This document shows, piece by piece, positions 51,881 through 60,391 of a DNA stretch of 64,000 bases. The DNA is taken from positions 64,479 to 128,478 of IMG/VR virus record IMGVR_UViG_3300034061_003277; one strand, 5' to 3'. The number at the start of each line of letters is the position of its first letter. The first letter of the stretch is position 1. Under the pieces are notes generated by a model, which did no database searches, had not been told where the DNA came from, and saw only the letters and a list, made by a program, of their open reading frames with translations. Source of the stretch: a virus. Position numbers and translations under genes: made by a program.

Positions 51881-52131
51881 CGCGTTTAGGTGAGAACCTG
51901 GACTATAGACCATCTTCTCGATTTACATGTATCTTGAGGGTGAAGGTGCCAACTGTGACCTCCTTAGCGGGAAGGAACGGTTGGAAAATTTAACTCGTCT
52001 AGTTCGAGTTAAAGTGATGCTAGTGGGGGTTTAATCCCCTTCGGGGGATTAGATTCCGGGGCCATCCGGCACAACTAGCATCTTGAAAACTAAAAAAGCT
52101 GGGGAAGTCGCGCTCCCTGGCTTTTTTTATT
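51881..52131 (+). ncRNA. Orphan structured RNA, unknown class
   Basis: A 250-bp non-coding stretch clearly richer in G/C than its surroundings with several compatible helices: AGGT-GAGA-ACCT (51888-51899, GNRA loop); CCAAC/GTTGG around 51950-51983; TTTAACTCG/CGAGTTAAA (51989-51997 with 52005-52013); and a long-range 9-bp stem GATGCTAGT/ACTAGCATC (52016-52024 with 52074-52082) enclosing TAATCCCC-TTCG-GGGGATTA (52032-52039 with 52044-52051). It ends in an intrinsic terminator. I found no match to tRNA, tmRNA, SRP RNA, RNase P, hammerhead or common riboswitch signatures. Possible promoter inside the upstream gene. Function unknown. Confidence 0.7.
52092..52129 (+). terminator. Terminator of the orphan RNA
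   Basis: AGCTGGGGA (52097-52105) pairs with TCCCTGGCT (52114-52122) with two wobble pairs, A-rich upstream and seven Ts downstream. Confidence 0.85.
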
Positions 52132-52156
52132 TTAATTAATCTATTTTACTTTCCTA

Positions 52157-52165
52157 ATATTTATA
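52157..52165 (+). promoter_or_regulatory. Late-type promoter motif ATATTTATA
   Basis: Exact motif 14 bp before ATG 52180, just after the RNA terminator. Confidence 0.6.
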
Positions 52166-52179
52166 ACAAAATCTAACAC

Positions 52180-53340
52180 ATGAATGTTCCTATATACCCT
52201 GGCAGCTCGTCATTCTACCCAGGATTAACACCATTTGGGTTTTATGACTATGATTATCAATTTCAACAAGATGCTGATAAAGTAACAACATTTTGTGCTC
52301 GTAGATTAGGATACCCTATTATGGAGGTAGAGTTACAAAACTTAAACTTCTATGCTGCTTTTGAAGAGGCAGTTACAACATATGGTAATGAATTATACGC
52401 ATTTCAAGTTAGAGATAACTTATTATCTTTAGAAGGAACATCTACAGGATCAAATTTAAATAATGCTCTTATCACCCCCAATATGGCTAATATTGTCAGA
52501 TTATCTCAACAATATGGCGAAGAAGCGGGAGTAGGAGGTAACGTAAATTATTATAGTGGATCTGTAGCATTAACATCTAGCATTCAAGATTATGACTTAG
52601 CACAATGGGCTATAAGTAATGGAATTGATGGAGGAATAGAAATTAAACAAGTATTCTTTTATCCACTACCCGCTATTAATCAAATGTATGCCCCATATGG
52701 TGGATTCGCAGGATTAGGAGGAGTACCATCAGCTGGTATATATGGTGGAGGAATGTTAGGTAGTGGATATGGTACTGGTTATTTAATGATGCCATTATCA
52801 TATGATATGTCTACTCTTCAAGCAATTGAAATGAGTAACCAAGTTCGCTTATCTAATTACTCATTCCAGTTAATTAACAACAAATTACGAATATTCCCTA
52901 TACCTTTCACTGAGGATGAAACACATGGTGGATATATTTGGTTTAATTATATCAAATCATCAGAACGTTTAAATAATGGATTAGTTACTCCTGGAGGAGT
53001 TACAAACCCATCAAACGCTCCTTACGGTAACCCAGTATACACTCAAATTAACTCAGTTGGAAGACAATGGATATTTGAATATACTTTAGCTTTAGTAAAA
53101 GAAATTCTAGGATATGTACGTGGAAAATATAGCACTGTACCTATCCCAGATCAAAATATGACTCTTAACCAAGCTGACTTGTTAGCATCAGCTACTGCTG
53201 ATAAAAATGCTTTGATAGAAAGATTAAGATTTTATTTTGATGATACTTCACAAAAAGCTTTACTTGAAAGACGTTCACAAGAAAGTGAATTTAGAAAACA
53301 AGAAATTATGAATGTACCAATGGTAATTTATATAGGATAA
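52180..53340 (+). CDS. Neck protein, T4 gp13 type
   Basis: 386 residues. DADKVTTFCARRLGYPIMEV ELQNLNFYAAFEEAVTTYGN resembles the N-terminal TTFVxRxLGxPxxxVEL signature of gp13-family head-completion proteins. The mid-region has a Gly/Ala/Tyr-rich insertion (MYAPYGGFAGLGGVPSAGIY). C-terminal helical part LLASATADKNALIERLRFYF. Connects portal to tail; encoded before the gp14-type gene as in T4. Its stop overlaps the next start by 1 nt. Confidence 0.78.
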   Translation: MNVPIYPGSSSFYPGLTPFGFYDYDYQFQQDADKVTTFCARRLGYPIMEVELQNLNFYAAFEEAVTTYGNELYAFQVRDNLLSLEGTSTGSNLNNALITPNMANIVRLSQQYGEEAGVGGNVNYYSGSVALTSSIQDYDLAQWAISNGIDGGIEIKQVFFYPLPAINQMYAPYGGFAGLGGVPSAGIYGGGMLGSGYGTGYLMMPLSYDMSTLQAIEMSNQVRLSNYSFQLINNKLRIFPIPFTEDETHGGYIWFNYIKSSERLNNGLVTPGGVTNPSNAPYGNPVYTQINSVGRQWIFEYTLALVKEILGYVRGKYSTVPIPDQNMTLNQADLLASATADKNALIERLRFYFDDTSQKALLERRSQESEFRKQEIMNVPMVIYIG

Positions 53341-53849
53341 TGGCAATATTTGGCTCGGCGAGAGATATATCAATGTTTAGGCACGTTAACCGCGAGTTAT
53401 TGTGGGATGTTATTACTCAACAATGTGCTTTATATAAATTTATTTTAGACAAAACTACTGTTAACATGTATGGAGAAGCAGCAGGAGGTAAATTCTATGA
53501 TGGTCCTGTATTGTTAAACGCTTTAATAACAGTAAAAGATAATACAACTCCAATAAATGAATTTGGAGCCGATTTTGGATGGGGTATTGATGTAGCATTT
53601 TTAAGAGATGATTTAGTTCAAGCTAATGCTCACCCCGAAGTTGGGGATATAATTCTATACCAAGAAAGTTATTTCGAAGTGGACAATACAAATGAAATCC
53701 AATACTTTGCTGGTAAGAACCCAGATTACCCATACAATCCTAATCCATTAAACCCAGGATTAAGTAATTTTGGATATAATGTATCTATAGTATGTCAAAC
53801 TCATTATGTACCTGCCGACAGACTTAACTTGATAAAAACTAGATTATAA
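53340..53849 (+). CDS. Neck protein, T4 gp14 type
   Basis: 169 residues. FRHVNRELLWDVITQQCALY, KTTVNMYGEAAGGKFYDGPV and GDIILYQESYFEVDNTNEIQ match the pattern of gp14-family neck proteins in T4-like cyanophages (recalled). With gp13 it completes the neck joining head and tail. Adjacent, overlapping genes of the same order as T4. Shorter than T4 gp14 (256), as in other marine relatives. Confidence 0.75.
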   Translation: MAIFGSARDISMFRHVNRELLWDVITQQCALYKFILDKTTVNMYGEAAGGKFYDGPVLLNALITVKDNTTPINEFGADFGWGIDVAFLRDDLVQANAHPEVGDIILYQESYFEVDNTNEIQYFAGKNPDYPYNPNPLNPGLSNFGYNVSIVCQTHYVPADRLNLIKTRL

Positions 53850-54751
53850 TGACTGAAATAAGAAAACCCATACCTAAAACTCAAAGAGAAATAAGCATTT
53901 CTCAGCAGAGACCATACCAGCCACCTCCTGGAGCTGAGGGTTTTCAAGCTATTGGCAACCCAAATAAAGCTGAAGGTTTAAATAGAGGAGAACAAGTATC
54001 ATTTAAAGACGATACTACAAAACCTTTTTCAGTCGGGTTAGAAGATATAGACTGGGCTGTAATGTATTATTTTGAAAATGTTATAAGCCCAACTGTAGTA
54101 CAAAATGGACAAAGACTTCCTGTACCTATAATATATGGTTCACCTGAACGTTGGAAATCATTTCAAAAAGATGGTTACTATAGAGATGCTCAAGGTAGAA
54201 TAATGGCTCCACTTTTAATGTTTAAAAGAGAAAGTGTTGAAAAGAATAGAAGTGTAGCTAATAAATTAGATGCTAATATTCCATACAATTATGCTGTTAC
54301 TCAAAAATCATATTCTACTCAAAACGCTTATGATAAGTTTAATGTTCAAAATAATATTAGACCTGAAAAAGTATATTACGTTACTGTAGTCCCTGATTAT
54401 GTTACAATAACATATGAATGTGCTGTATTTACTTACTATATGGAACAACTAAATAAAATAGTAGAAGCTATAGAATACGCGTCCGATGCTTATTGGGGTG
54501 ATCCATCTCGTTTTAAATTTAAGACTATGATTGATACTTTTAGTACTAACATAGAAATGACAGAAGGTACAGAACGTATAGCTAAAAGTACATTTACTAT
54601 AAAAATAAATGGATATATAGTTCCTGAGATTTTACAAAAAGACCTTAACTCAATTAAGAAATATTCTAATAAAAATATATTAACGTTCACCGGCGAAGCA
54701 GTTTCATCAATAGAAAGTGTGAATTTTCTACCTCCAGGTGCACAAATTTAA
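53849..54751 (+). CDS. Tail completion/sheath stabiliser, T4 gp15/gp3-like
   Basis: 300 residues. DIDWAVMYYFENVISPTVVQ, VPIIYGSPERWKSFQKDGYY, RDAQGRIMAPLLMFKRES and FTYYMEQLNKIVEAIEYASD match the core of the gp15-like tail terminator family of marine T4-like phages. C-terminal FTIKINGYIVPEILQKDLN. Likely ring at the top of the sheath that links to the neck. Overlaps the gp14-type gene by 1 nt. Confidence 0.72.
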   Translation: MTEIRKPIPKTQREISISQQRPYQPPPGAEGFQAIGNPNKAEGLNRGEQVSFKDDTTKPFSVGLEDIDWAVMYYFENVISPTVVQNGQRLPVPIIYGSPERWKSFQKDGYYRDAQGRIMAPLLMFKRESVEKNRSVANKLDANIPYNYAVTQKSYSTQNAYDKFNVQNNIRPEKVYYVTVVPDYVTITYECAVFTYYMEQLNKIVEAIEYASDAYWGDPSRFKFKTMIDTFSTNIEMTEGTERIAKSTFTIKINGYIVPEILQKDLNSIKKYSNKNILTFTGEAVSSIESVNFLPPGAQI

Positions 54752-54760
54752 ATATTTATA
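54752..54760 (+). promoter_or_regulatory. Late-type promoter motif ATATTTATA
   Basis: Exact motif 13 bp before ATG 54774. Confidence 0.6.
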
Positions 54761-54773
54761 CTAAACATATAAC

Positions 54774-57359
54774 ATGGCTATATTAACACTAAGACAAGGC
54801 TCAATAGCAGGAACTTTACCTAATGACGTATACTTAAAAGGAGCAAAAATATCCATTAGTGAAATGGATAACAATTTAATCTTTTTAGCGAATACTCTTT
54901 TAGGACCCGAAAACTCAATATCAGGCTCATTAGTCCTATCAGGTTCATTAGTGGATTTTACACAAGTAACTTCAGTAATAGGATTAAACATGACTGGATC
55001 TGTCGGTACTTTTACAGGTTCATTTACAGGTTCATTTAGTGGTGATGGAAGCGCATTAACAGGAGTGACTGGAGAATGGGACGGAACACATGATGGTAAC
55101 GCTCAAATCACTGGAAGTTTATCTCAAGGATTAAATAATACTACAACTGGCACTTATTCACACGCTGAAGGATTTCAAACCACTACTGTTGGAGATTATT
55201 CACATACTGAAGGATACGGAACAATAGTAGATGGTACTGGGGCTCATGCTGAAGGTAATTCAACAACTGCTATAGGTAGCTACTCACATGCTGAAGGTTA
55301 TTTCACTACTACTACTAATACTTTCTCACATGCTGAAGGTAAAGAAACTACATCAGCGGGATATGCGTCTCACGCTGAAGGATCAGGATCAATATCTTTA
55401 GGATGGTATTCACATGCTGAAGGTTTTAGAACAACAACACCCGGTATGCATTCTCATGCTGAAGGGAGAACAACAACGTCGGTTGGTGAGTACTCACATA
55501 CTGAAGGGCTACAAACTGTAGCTATAGGCACTGGCTCACACGCTGAAGGACATATAAACTTAGCACAGGGTAATTATTCACATGCTGAAGGTAATGTTAG
55601 TACTGCTGAAGGTCAATACTCACACGCTGAAGGAAATGATACTGTAGCCGCTGGTCAATTCTCACATGCTGAAGGATCACAAACTAAAGCAGCATCAAAT
55701 GGATCACATGCTGAAGGTCTATTCTCAACAACAATAGGTGTTAGTTCACATGCTGAAGGTTATCTTACTACATCAAAAGGATTTATCTCTCATGCTGAAG
55801 GATATTCAACAACATCATCTGGTTCTTATTCTCATACTGAAGGAAGTGGCTCTATAGCAGTAGGAGATGCATCACACGCTGAAGGATTTCAAACAACTGC
55901 TAAAGGAAATGGATCTCATGCTGAAGGTGTTTCATTCATTGTAGGAACTGGCATTATTACCCCCGCCTCAGTCAATTATTTTGAATATGACGAATACTCA
56001 GGAGGCGTAGTTTCATTAACAACAACAACATTAGTAGTAGATGGTGACTACTCAGGCAATACAGTTCCATATACTATAGAGTATCTTTACTTAGAAAATC
56101 CATCTTATGCTTATCAAATAAATGCTTATTATTATACAACTTTCCCAATAATAACAAATATTTCATATAGTGCAGGAACTGATGAAAGTACATTTACATT
56201 CTCCCCAGCACTCCAACCATTTTATAATGATGTTACTGGTTCACAAAATATAGCATCTGGATCATATTCGCACGCTGAAGGACAAGGCACTACTTCAGTG
56301 GGATTAGCTTCACATACTGAAGGATGGAATACTACAACAGTAGGTAATTATTCTCATGCTGAAGGATTCCAAACTACTGCTATGGGTAATTATTCACATG
56401 CTGAAGGAGGTTATACCCAACCTTTAGGTTATGGATCACATGCTGAAGGAATAGGTTCTATAGCTGAAGGCGAGTACTCACACGCTGAAGGTGATAATAC
56501 GACTGCTAAAGGAATTAGATCACACGCGGAAGGCTCTTCAACAATAGCTTCAGGCTCTTATTCACATGCTGAAGGAGCCGGCACTATCTCAATTGGACAA
56601 GAATCTCATTCAGAAGGAGCTTCAACAACTTCTATTGGAAATTGGTCTCACGCTGAAGGAAGTGCTAATAAAGCAATAGGAGATTGGTCTCATGCTGAAG
56701 GATATTTTACTACAGCAATAGGCGATTGGTCACATGCTGAAGGATCTAATACAAAAGCGTCAGGTTCTAACTCACACACTGAAGGATCAGGTACTTTAGC
56801 TATAGGCTCTTACTCACACACTGAAGGATCAAATACTTTAGCAATAGGATTAGCATCACATGCTGAAGGTGTTGAAGTTACAGCATCTGGTGATTATTCT
56901 CACGCTGAAGGTTTTAGAACAAAAGCAATTGGATATTCCTCACACGCAGAAGGTTATCAAACTATAGCATCTGGTACTTATTCACACGCTGAGGGAGCTC
57001 AATCAACAACAATAGGTCTTTATTCACACGCTGAAGGTCAAAGTACCACATCAATAGGATACAGCTCACACACTGAAGGTCGAGGTACTGTAGCATCAGG
57101 ATCATACCAAACTGTAGTAGGCCAATATAATGTATATAATGATACTACTAGCCCATTTATTGTAGGATTCGGAACATCAGATTCAATTAGAAAAAATGCT
57201 TTTAAAGTGACATTAAGTTCTTCTATTGTAGTAGCAACTCAAAGTGCTGCTCCAGCATGGGCGGGCACAGAAGGAGAAATGATACCTGTAAATAATGGTG
57301 GATCATATTTCATATACACTTATATTGGAGGAGCTTGGAGATCTGCATCTCTAGCTTAA
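54774..57359 (+). CDS. Fibre with SHAEG beta-roll repeats (YadA-head-like)
   Basis: 861 residues. Residues about 129-860 contain about 39 copies of a 14-residue unit, SHAEGxxTxAxGxYS-like, the pattern of YadA-type left-handed beta-roll heads. A 110-residue non-repeat insertion interrupts the array (about residues 388-498) and may be a functional side domain. N-terminus ILTLRQGSIAGTLPNDVYLK then LAN-LLGPE, an anchoring domain. C-terminus (YNVYNDTTSPFIVGFGTSDS) is a small terminal domain. It lies between neck and sheath genes, so a collar whisker or fibre is plausible. Confidence 0.7.
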   Translation: MAILTLRQGSIAGTLPNDVYLKGAKISISEMDNNLIFLANTLLGPENSISGSLVLSGSLVDFTQVTSVIGLNMTGSVGTFTGSFTGSFSGDGSALTGVTGEWDGTHDGNAQITGSLSQGLNNTTTGTYSHAEGFQTTTVGDYSHTEGYGTIVDGTGAHAEGNSTTAIGSYSHAEGYFTTTTNTFSHAEGKETTSAGYASHAEGSGSISLGWYSHAEGFRTTTPGMHSHAEGRTTTSVGEYSHTEGLQTVAIGTGSHAEGHINLAQGNYSHAEGNVSTAEGQYSHAEGNDTVAAGQFSHAEGSQTKAASNGSHAEGLFSTTIGVSSHAEGYLTTSKGFISHAEGYSTTSSGSYSHTEGSGSIAVGDASHAEGFQTTAKGNGSHAEGVSFIVGTGIITPASVNYFEYDEYSGGVVSLTTTTLVVDGDYSGNTVPYTIEYLYLENPSYAYQINAYYYTTFPIITNISYSAGTDESTFTFSPALQPFYNDVTGSQNIASGSYSHAEGQGTTSVGLASHTEGWNTTTVGNYSHAEGFQTTAMGNYSHAEGGYTQPLGYGSHAEGIGSIAEGEYSHAEGDNTTAKGIRSHAEGSSTIASGSYSHAEGAGTISIGQESHSEGASTTSIGNWSHAEGSANKAIGDWSHAEGYFTTAIGDWSHAEGSNTKASGSNSHTEGSGTLAIGSYSHTEGSNTLAIGLASHAEGVEVTASGDYSHAEGFRTKAIGYSSHAEGYQTIASGTYSHAEGAQSTTIGLYSHAEGQSTTSIGYSSHTEGRGTVASGSYQTVVGQYNVYNDTTSPFIVGFGTSDSIRKNAFKVTLSSSIVVATQSAAPAWAGTEGEMIPVNNGGSYFIYTYIGGAWRSASLA
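55158..57108 (+). repeat. 42-bp tandem repeats encoding SHAEG units
   Basis: Two blocks (55158-55928 and 56268-57108) of about 19 and 20 units of 42 bp, each carrying a core like tcacatgctgaagg. They are separated by about 340 bp of unrelated coding sequence. Confidence 0.85.
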
Positions 57360-57367
57360 TATTTATA
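57359..57367 (+). promoter_or_regulatory. Late-type promoter motif ATATTTATA
   Basis: Exact motif overlapping the fibre stop codon, 13 bp before ATG 57381. Confidence 0.6.
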
Positions 57368-57380
57368 ATAAAATAAATTT

Positions 57381-57632
57381 ATGACAACTAAAGTTTTAAC
57401 CCCAGAAGAAATTGAATTATTAAAATCAATCCAAACCAAACAAAATGATCTAATTCAAAATTTAGGCATTGTAGAATATAAAATGCAAATGTTAGAATTA
57501 GATAAACAAGTTCTTAAAGCCGAAATCCAAAAACAAATAGAATCAGAATCTAGTTTAGGAAAACAACTTCAAGAAAAATATGGTGATGGGACTATTGATT
57601 TAGAAAAAGGAGAATTTATTAGTTCTAATTAA
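57381..57632 (+). CDS. Small coiled-coil protein before the sheath
   Basis: 83 residues, a single helix-like coiled coil (ELLKSIQTKQNDLIQNLG, QMLELDKQVLKAEIQKQI) with acidic ends. Similar tiny proteins precede sheath genes in many marine myoviruses (recalled); function is not known, possibly a tail-assembly or baseplate subunit. Own late promoter. Confidence 0.5.
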   Translation: MTTKVLTPEEIELLKSIQTKQNDLIQNLGIVEYKMQMLELDKQVLKAEIQKQIESESSLGKQLQEKYGDGTIDLEKGEFISSN

Positions 57633-57650
57633 CTTTTACACCCTCCTTTG

Positions 57651-57659
57651 ATATTTATA
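57651..57659 (+). promoter_or_regulatory. Late-type promoter motif ATATTTATA
   Basis: Exact motif 23 bp before ATG 57683. Confidence 0.6.
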
Positions 57660-57682
57660 ACAAAATTAAATAACAACATCAC

Positions 57683-59758
57683 ATGGCAGAAACCTTAATA
57701 TCCCCAGGAGTATTAGCGAGAGAAAATGATTCTTCATTTGTTTCTCGCCAACCTATTGCTGCTGGAGCCGCAATTATTGGCCCTACAGTTAAAGGACCTG
57801 TAAATATACCTACATTAGTTAGTTCATATAGCGATTTCAAAAATAAATTTGGAACTGTATTGATTAGCGGTAGTGATACTTATACTTACTTTACATCTAT
57901 AGCAGCCTACAATTATTTTAACAACGGAGGAGTTTCATTACTAGTAGCTCGAGCAGTAAATGGTAATTATTCCCCAGCAACTAGTTCTGGTATCATTAAC
58001 TCTGAACCATCACTCCCAGGAGCATATTCTAGAGGCAATGTGAATATAGTTAATGACTTAGCAATTGGATCTGGAGAAGTTAGAGTGACAGGAAGTTTCG
58101 GCTTATACAGATATATTTCTACTGCTACAGTAGGTACACCAGCTGATGATGTTGATGGACAATTATACTATTTTGCTAGTGGATCTAACCTTGCAGCGAC
58201 TGCAACCAATTTAGCTACTGTATTAAACACAACTTTAGGTAGCTATTTTACAGTAACTTCAGGATCAGGTGGATTGATTTTCTCTTCATCAGTATCATCT
58301 TCAGCATATAATGGAACAGCTATCCTCTCAGGATCTGGAACTACTTTCTCAAATATATTAACTATCAGCGGAGGTGTAACAGGAATTGGATCAGTACCAT
58401 TTGTGTTAGAAACACTTTCTGAAGGCGAAATTATGAATAGTGATGGCCCAATTGATGCTTATGGAGCATTAGCTAGTGGGTCTGCTGATAACATTAGATG
58501 GGAAATATTAAACTCAGATGCAGATTCAGGAACATTTGACTTATTAATAAGAAGAGGTGATGATACAACTAATGACCAAATTGTATTAGAAACTTGGACT
58601 GGATTATCATTAGACCCAACTCAAGGAAACTTTATAGCTAAAGTATTAGGTGATCAAGTTGAAGTATATAACCCAACAACTAATCAAATTGAATTAACTG
58701 GATTCTACGCTAATGCATCTCAATATGTAAGAGTAAGTACTGTTAATTATTTAACACCAAATTATTTTGATAATGCAGGTTCACCAAAACCACAATATGC
58801 TGATTACCTTCCATTAGATTCTGAAGGAGCATTTGGTGGAGCTTTAGGTGATGTGATGGGTGGAGCTAATTTCTACAATGATATCAACTCAACTAACACA
58901 CAAGGATTAGTAGGAACAGATTATGATAATATGATTAATTTATTATCAAACCAAGATGACTATATATTCAATGTGTTAATGACTCCTGGTTTGATTAACT
59001 CATTACATTCTTCACAAGTAACAAGCATTATTACAAATACTCAACAAAGAGGAGATAATATCTATGTAGTAGATATGGTTCCTTATGGATCAAATGTAAA
59101 CGCAGTTGTAGCTCAAGCTACAAGTAGAAATACTTCATATGCCGCAACATACTGGCCTTGGACTTTAGTATTCGATCCAGACACTGGAGACATGGTTTGG
59201 GTACCAGCTTCAACAGTAATTGGTGGAGTATATGCTTACACCGATAACGTATCAGAACCTTGGTTTGCACCAGCAGGTATTAATCGTGGTGGATTACAAG
59301 TAGTAAGAGCTGAGCAAAAATTACCACAATCATATCGCGATACTTTATATAATGGAAAAGTGAACCCAATCGCTACATTCCCATCAACCGGAGTAGTAGT
59401 ATATGGTCAAAAGACATTACAAACAAGAGCATCAGCATTAGATCGTGTAAATGTTCGCCGCTTGTTAATTGCTCTTAAAGCTTATATTTCTCAAGTAGCT
59501 CAAAACTTAGTGTTTGAACAAAACACAGCAGCAACAAGAAATAGCTTCTTAGCAGTAGTTAACCCATACTTAGAAAGTGTTCAACAAAGACAAGGATTGT
59601 ATGCGTTTAAAGTAGTAATGGATGATACAAATAATACAGCAGATGTAGTAGATAGAAACCAATTAGTAGGTCAAATTTACTTACAACCAACTAAAACTGC
59701 TGAATTTATTTACTTAGATTTCAACATTACTCCAACAGGAGCTACTTTCCCAGCGTAA
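57683..59758 (+). CDS. Tail sheath protein, T4 gp18 type
   Basis: 691 residues (T4 gp18: 659). N-terminus LISPGVLARENDSSFVSRQP and AAGAAIIGPTVKGPVNIPTL, then YNYFNNGGVSLLVARAVNG; C-terminal sheath core with TYWPWTLVFDPDTGDMVWVP, AGINRGGLQVVRAEQKLPQS, then LYNGKVNPIATFPSTGVVVYG and VNVRRLLIALKAYISQVAQN. These are clear gp18/contractile-sheath signatures. The central variable part is Ser/Thr/Gly-rich. It is followed by the tube gene, the conserved order. Confidence 0.93.
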   Translation: MAETLISPGVLARENDSSFVSRQPIAAGAAIIGPTVKGPVNIPTLVSSYSDFKNKFGTVLISGSDTYTYFTSIAAYNYFNNGGVSLLVARAVNGNYSPATSSGIINSEPSLPGAYSRGNVNIVNDLAIGSGEVRVTGSFGLYRYISTATVGTPADDVDGQLYYFASGSNLAATATNLATVLNTTLGSYFTVTSGSGGLIFSSSVSSSAYNGTAILSGSGTTFSNILTISGGVTGIGSVPFVLETLSEGEIMNSDGPIDAYGALASGSADNIRWEILNSDADSGTFDLLIRRGDDTTNDQIVLETWTGLSLDPTQGNFIAKVLGDQVEVYNPTTNQIELTGFYANASQYVRVSTVNYLTPNYFDNAGSPKPQYADYLPLDSEGAFGGALGDVMGGANFYNDINSTNTQGLVGTDYDNMINLLSNQDDYIFNVLMTPGLINSLHSSQVTSIITNTQQRGDNIYVVDMVPYGSNVNAVVAQATSRNTSYAATYWPWTLVFDPDTGDMVWVPASTVIGGVYAYTDNVSEPWFAPAGINRGGLQVVRAEQKLPQSYRDTLYNGKVNPIATFPSTGVVVYGQKTLQTRASALDRVNVRRLLIALKAYISQVAQNLVFEQNTAATRNSFLAVVNPYLESVQQRQGLYAFKVVMDDTNNTADVVDRNQLVGQIYLQPTKTAEFIYLDFNITPTGATFPA

Positions 59759-59804
59759 GAGTTGAAAAAATAAATACGTATAATAAACAAAATACAATAG
59801 AAAC

Positions 59805-60293
59805 ATGGCAATTTTAGATGCAAACGAAATATTTTTTACAGCGTTTGAACCCAAACAGCAGAACAGATTCATCCTTTATGTAGACGGTTTTCCAAGTTAT
59901 ATAATCAAAGGAGTATCAGGAGTTGAATATACCGCTGATGAAGTAGTTTTAAACCATATAAACATTTATCGTAAAGTAAAAGGTAAATCAAAATGGAGCG
60001 ATATCACATTAACATTATTTGACCCAGTAACACCATCAGGTGCTCAGGCAGTAATGGAATGGGTACGTTTACACCACGAATCAGTAACAGGTAGAGATGG
60101 GTATTCAGATTTTTATAAAAAAGATTTAACCATTGATATCCTAGGTCCTGTAGGTGATGTAGTGAGTGAGTGGATTATCAAAGGAGCATTTATCAAATCT
60201 GCTAACTTTGGAGATTATAACTATGATAATGAATCTGTAGCTCAAAACATTTCAATGGTCGTAGGTATGGATTACTGCGTATTGAACTACTAA
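59805..60293 (+). CDS. Tail tube protein, T4 gp19 type
   Basis: 162 residues (T4 gp19: 163). FEPKQQNRFILYVDGFPSYI, IKGVSGVEYTADEVVLNHIN, KGKSKWSDITLTLFDPVTPS and IIKGAFIKSANFGDYNYDNE match the gp19 family that forms the rigid inner tube. Upstream sequence has only a weak promoter-like ATACGTATAATAA, so read-through from the sheath unit is likely. A strong terminator follows it. Confidence 0.93.
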   Translation: MAILDANEIFFTAFEPKQQNRFILYVDGFPSYIIKGVSGVEYTADEVVLNHINIYRKVKGKSKWSDITLTLFDPVTPSGAQAVMEWVRLHHESVTGRDGYSDFYKKDLTIDILGPVGDVVSEWIIKGAFIKSANFGDYNYDNESVAQNISMVVGMDYCVLNY

Positions 60294-60310
60294 TACAAAT
60301 ACTTATTTTT

Positions 60311-60345
60311 AAAAGAGGCTCAACTTTTGTTGAGCTTTTTTTTTC
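60311..60345 (+). terminator. Intrinsic terminator after the tail tube gene
   Basis: GCTCAAC-TTTT-GTTGAGC (60318-60324 with 60329-60335) followed by a run of nine Ts. Confidence 0.88.
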
Positions 60346-60350
60346 TTTAT

Positions 60351-60359
60351 ATATTTATA
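60351..60359 (+). promoter_or_regulatory. Late-type promoter motif ATATTTATA
   Basis: Exact motif directly after the terminator, 32 bp before ATG 60392, the longest spacing of the set. Confidence 0.55.
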
Positions 60360-60391
60360 TATGATAATAATGTTATAATTAAATAAAGATC

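Noticed and set aside
51881-52131. tRNA or tmRNA reading of the structured RNA
   Set aside because: No cloverleaf, no CCA end, no tmRNA 5' sequence or tag ORF; the UUCG hairpin and long-range stem do not fit.
55158-57108. CRISPR-like array from 42-bp repeats
   Set aside because: The repeats are contiguous, in frame and coding with synonymous variation; no spacers.
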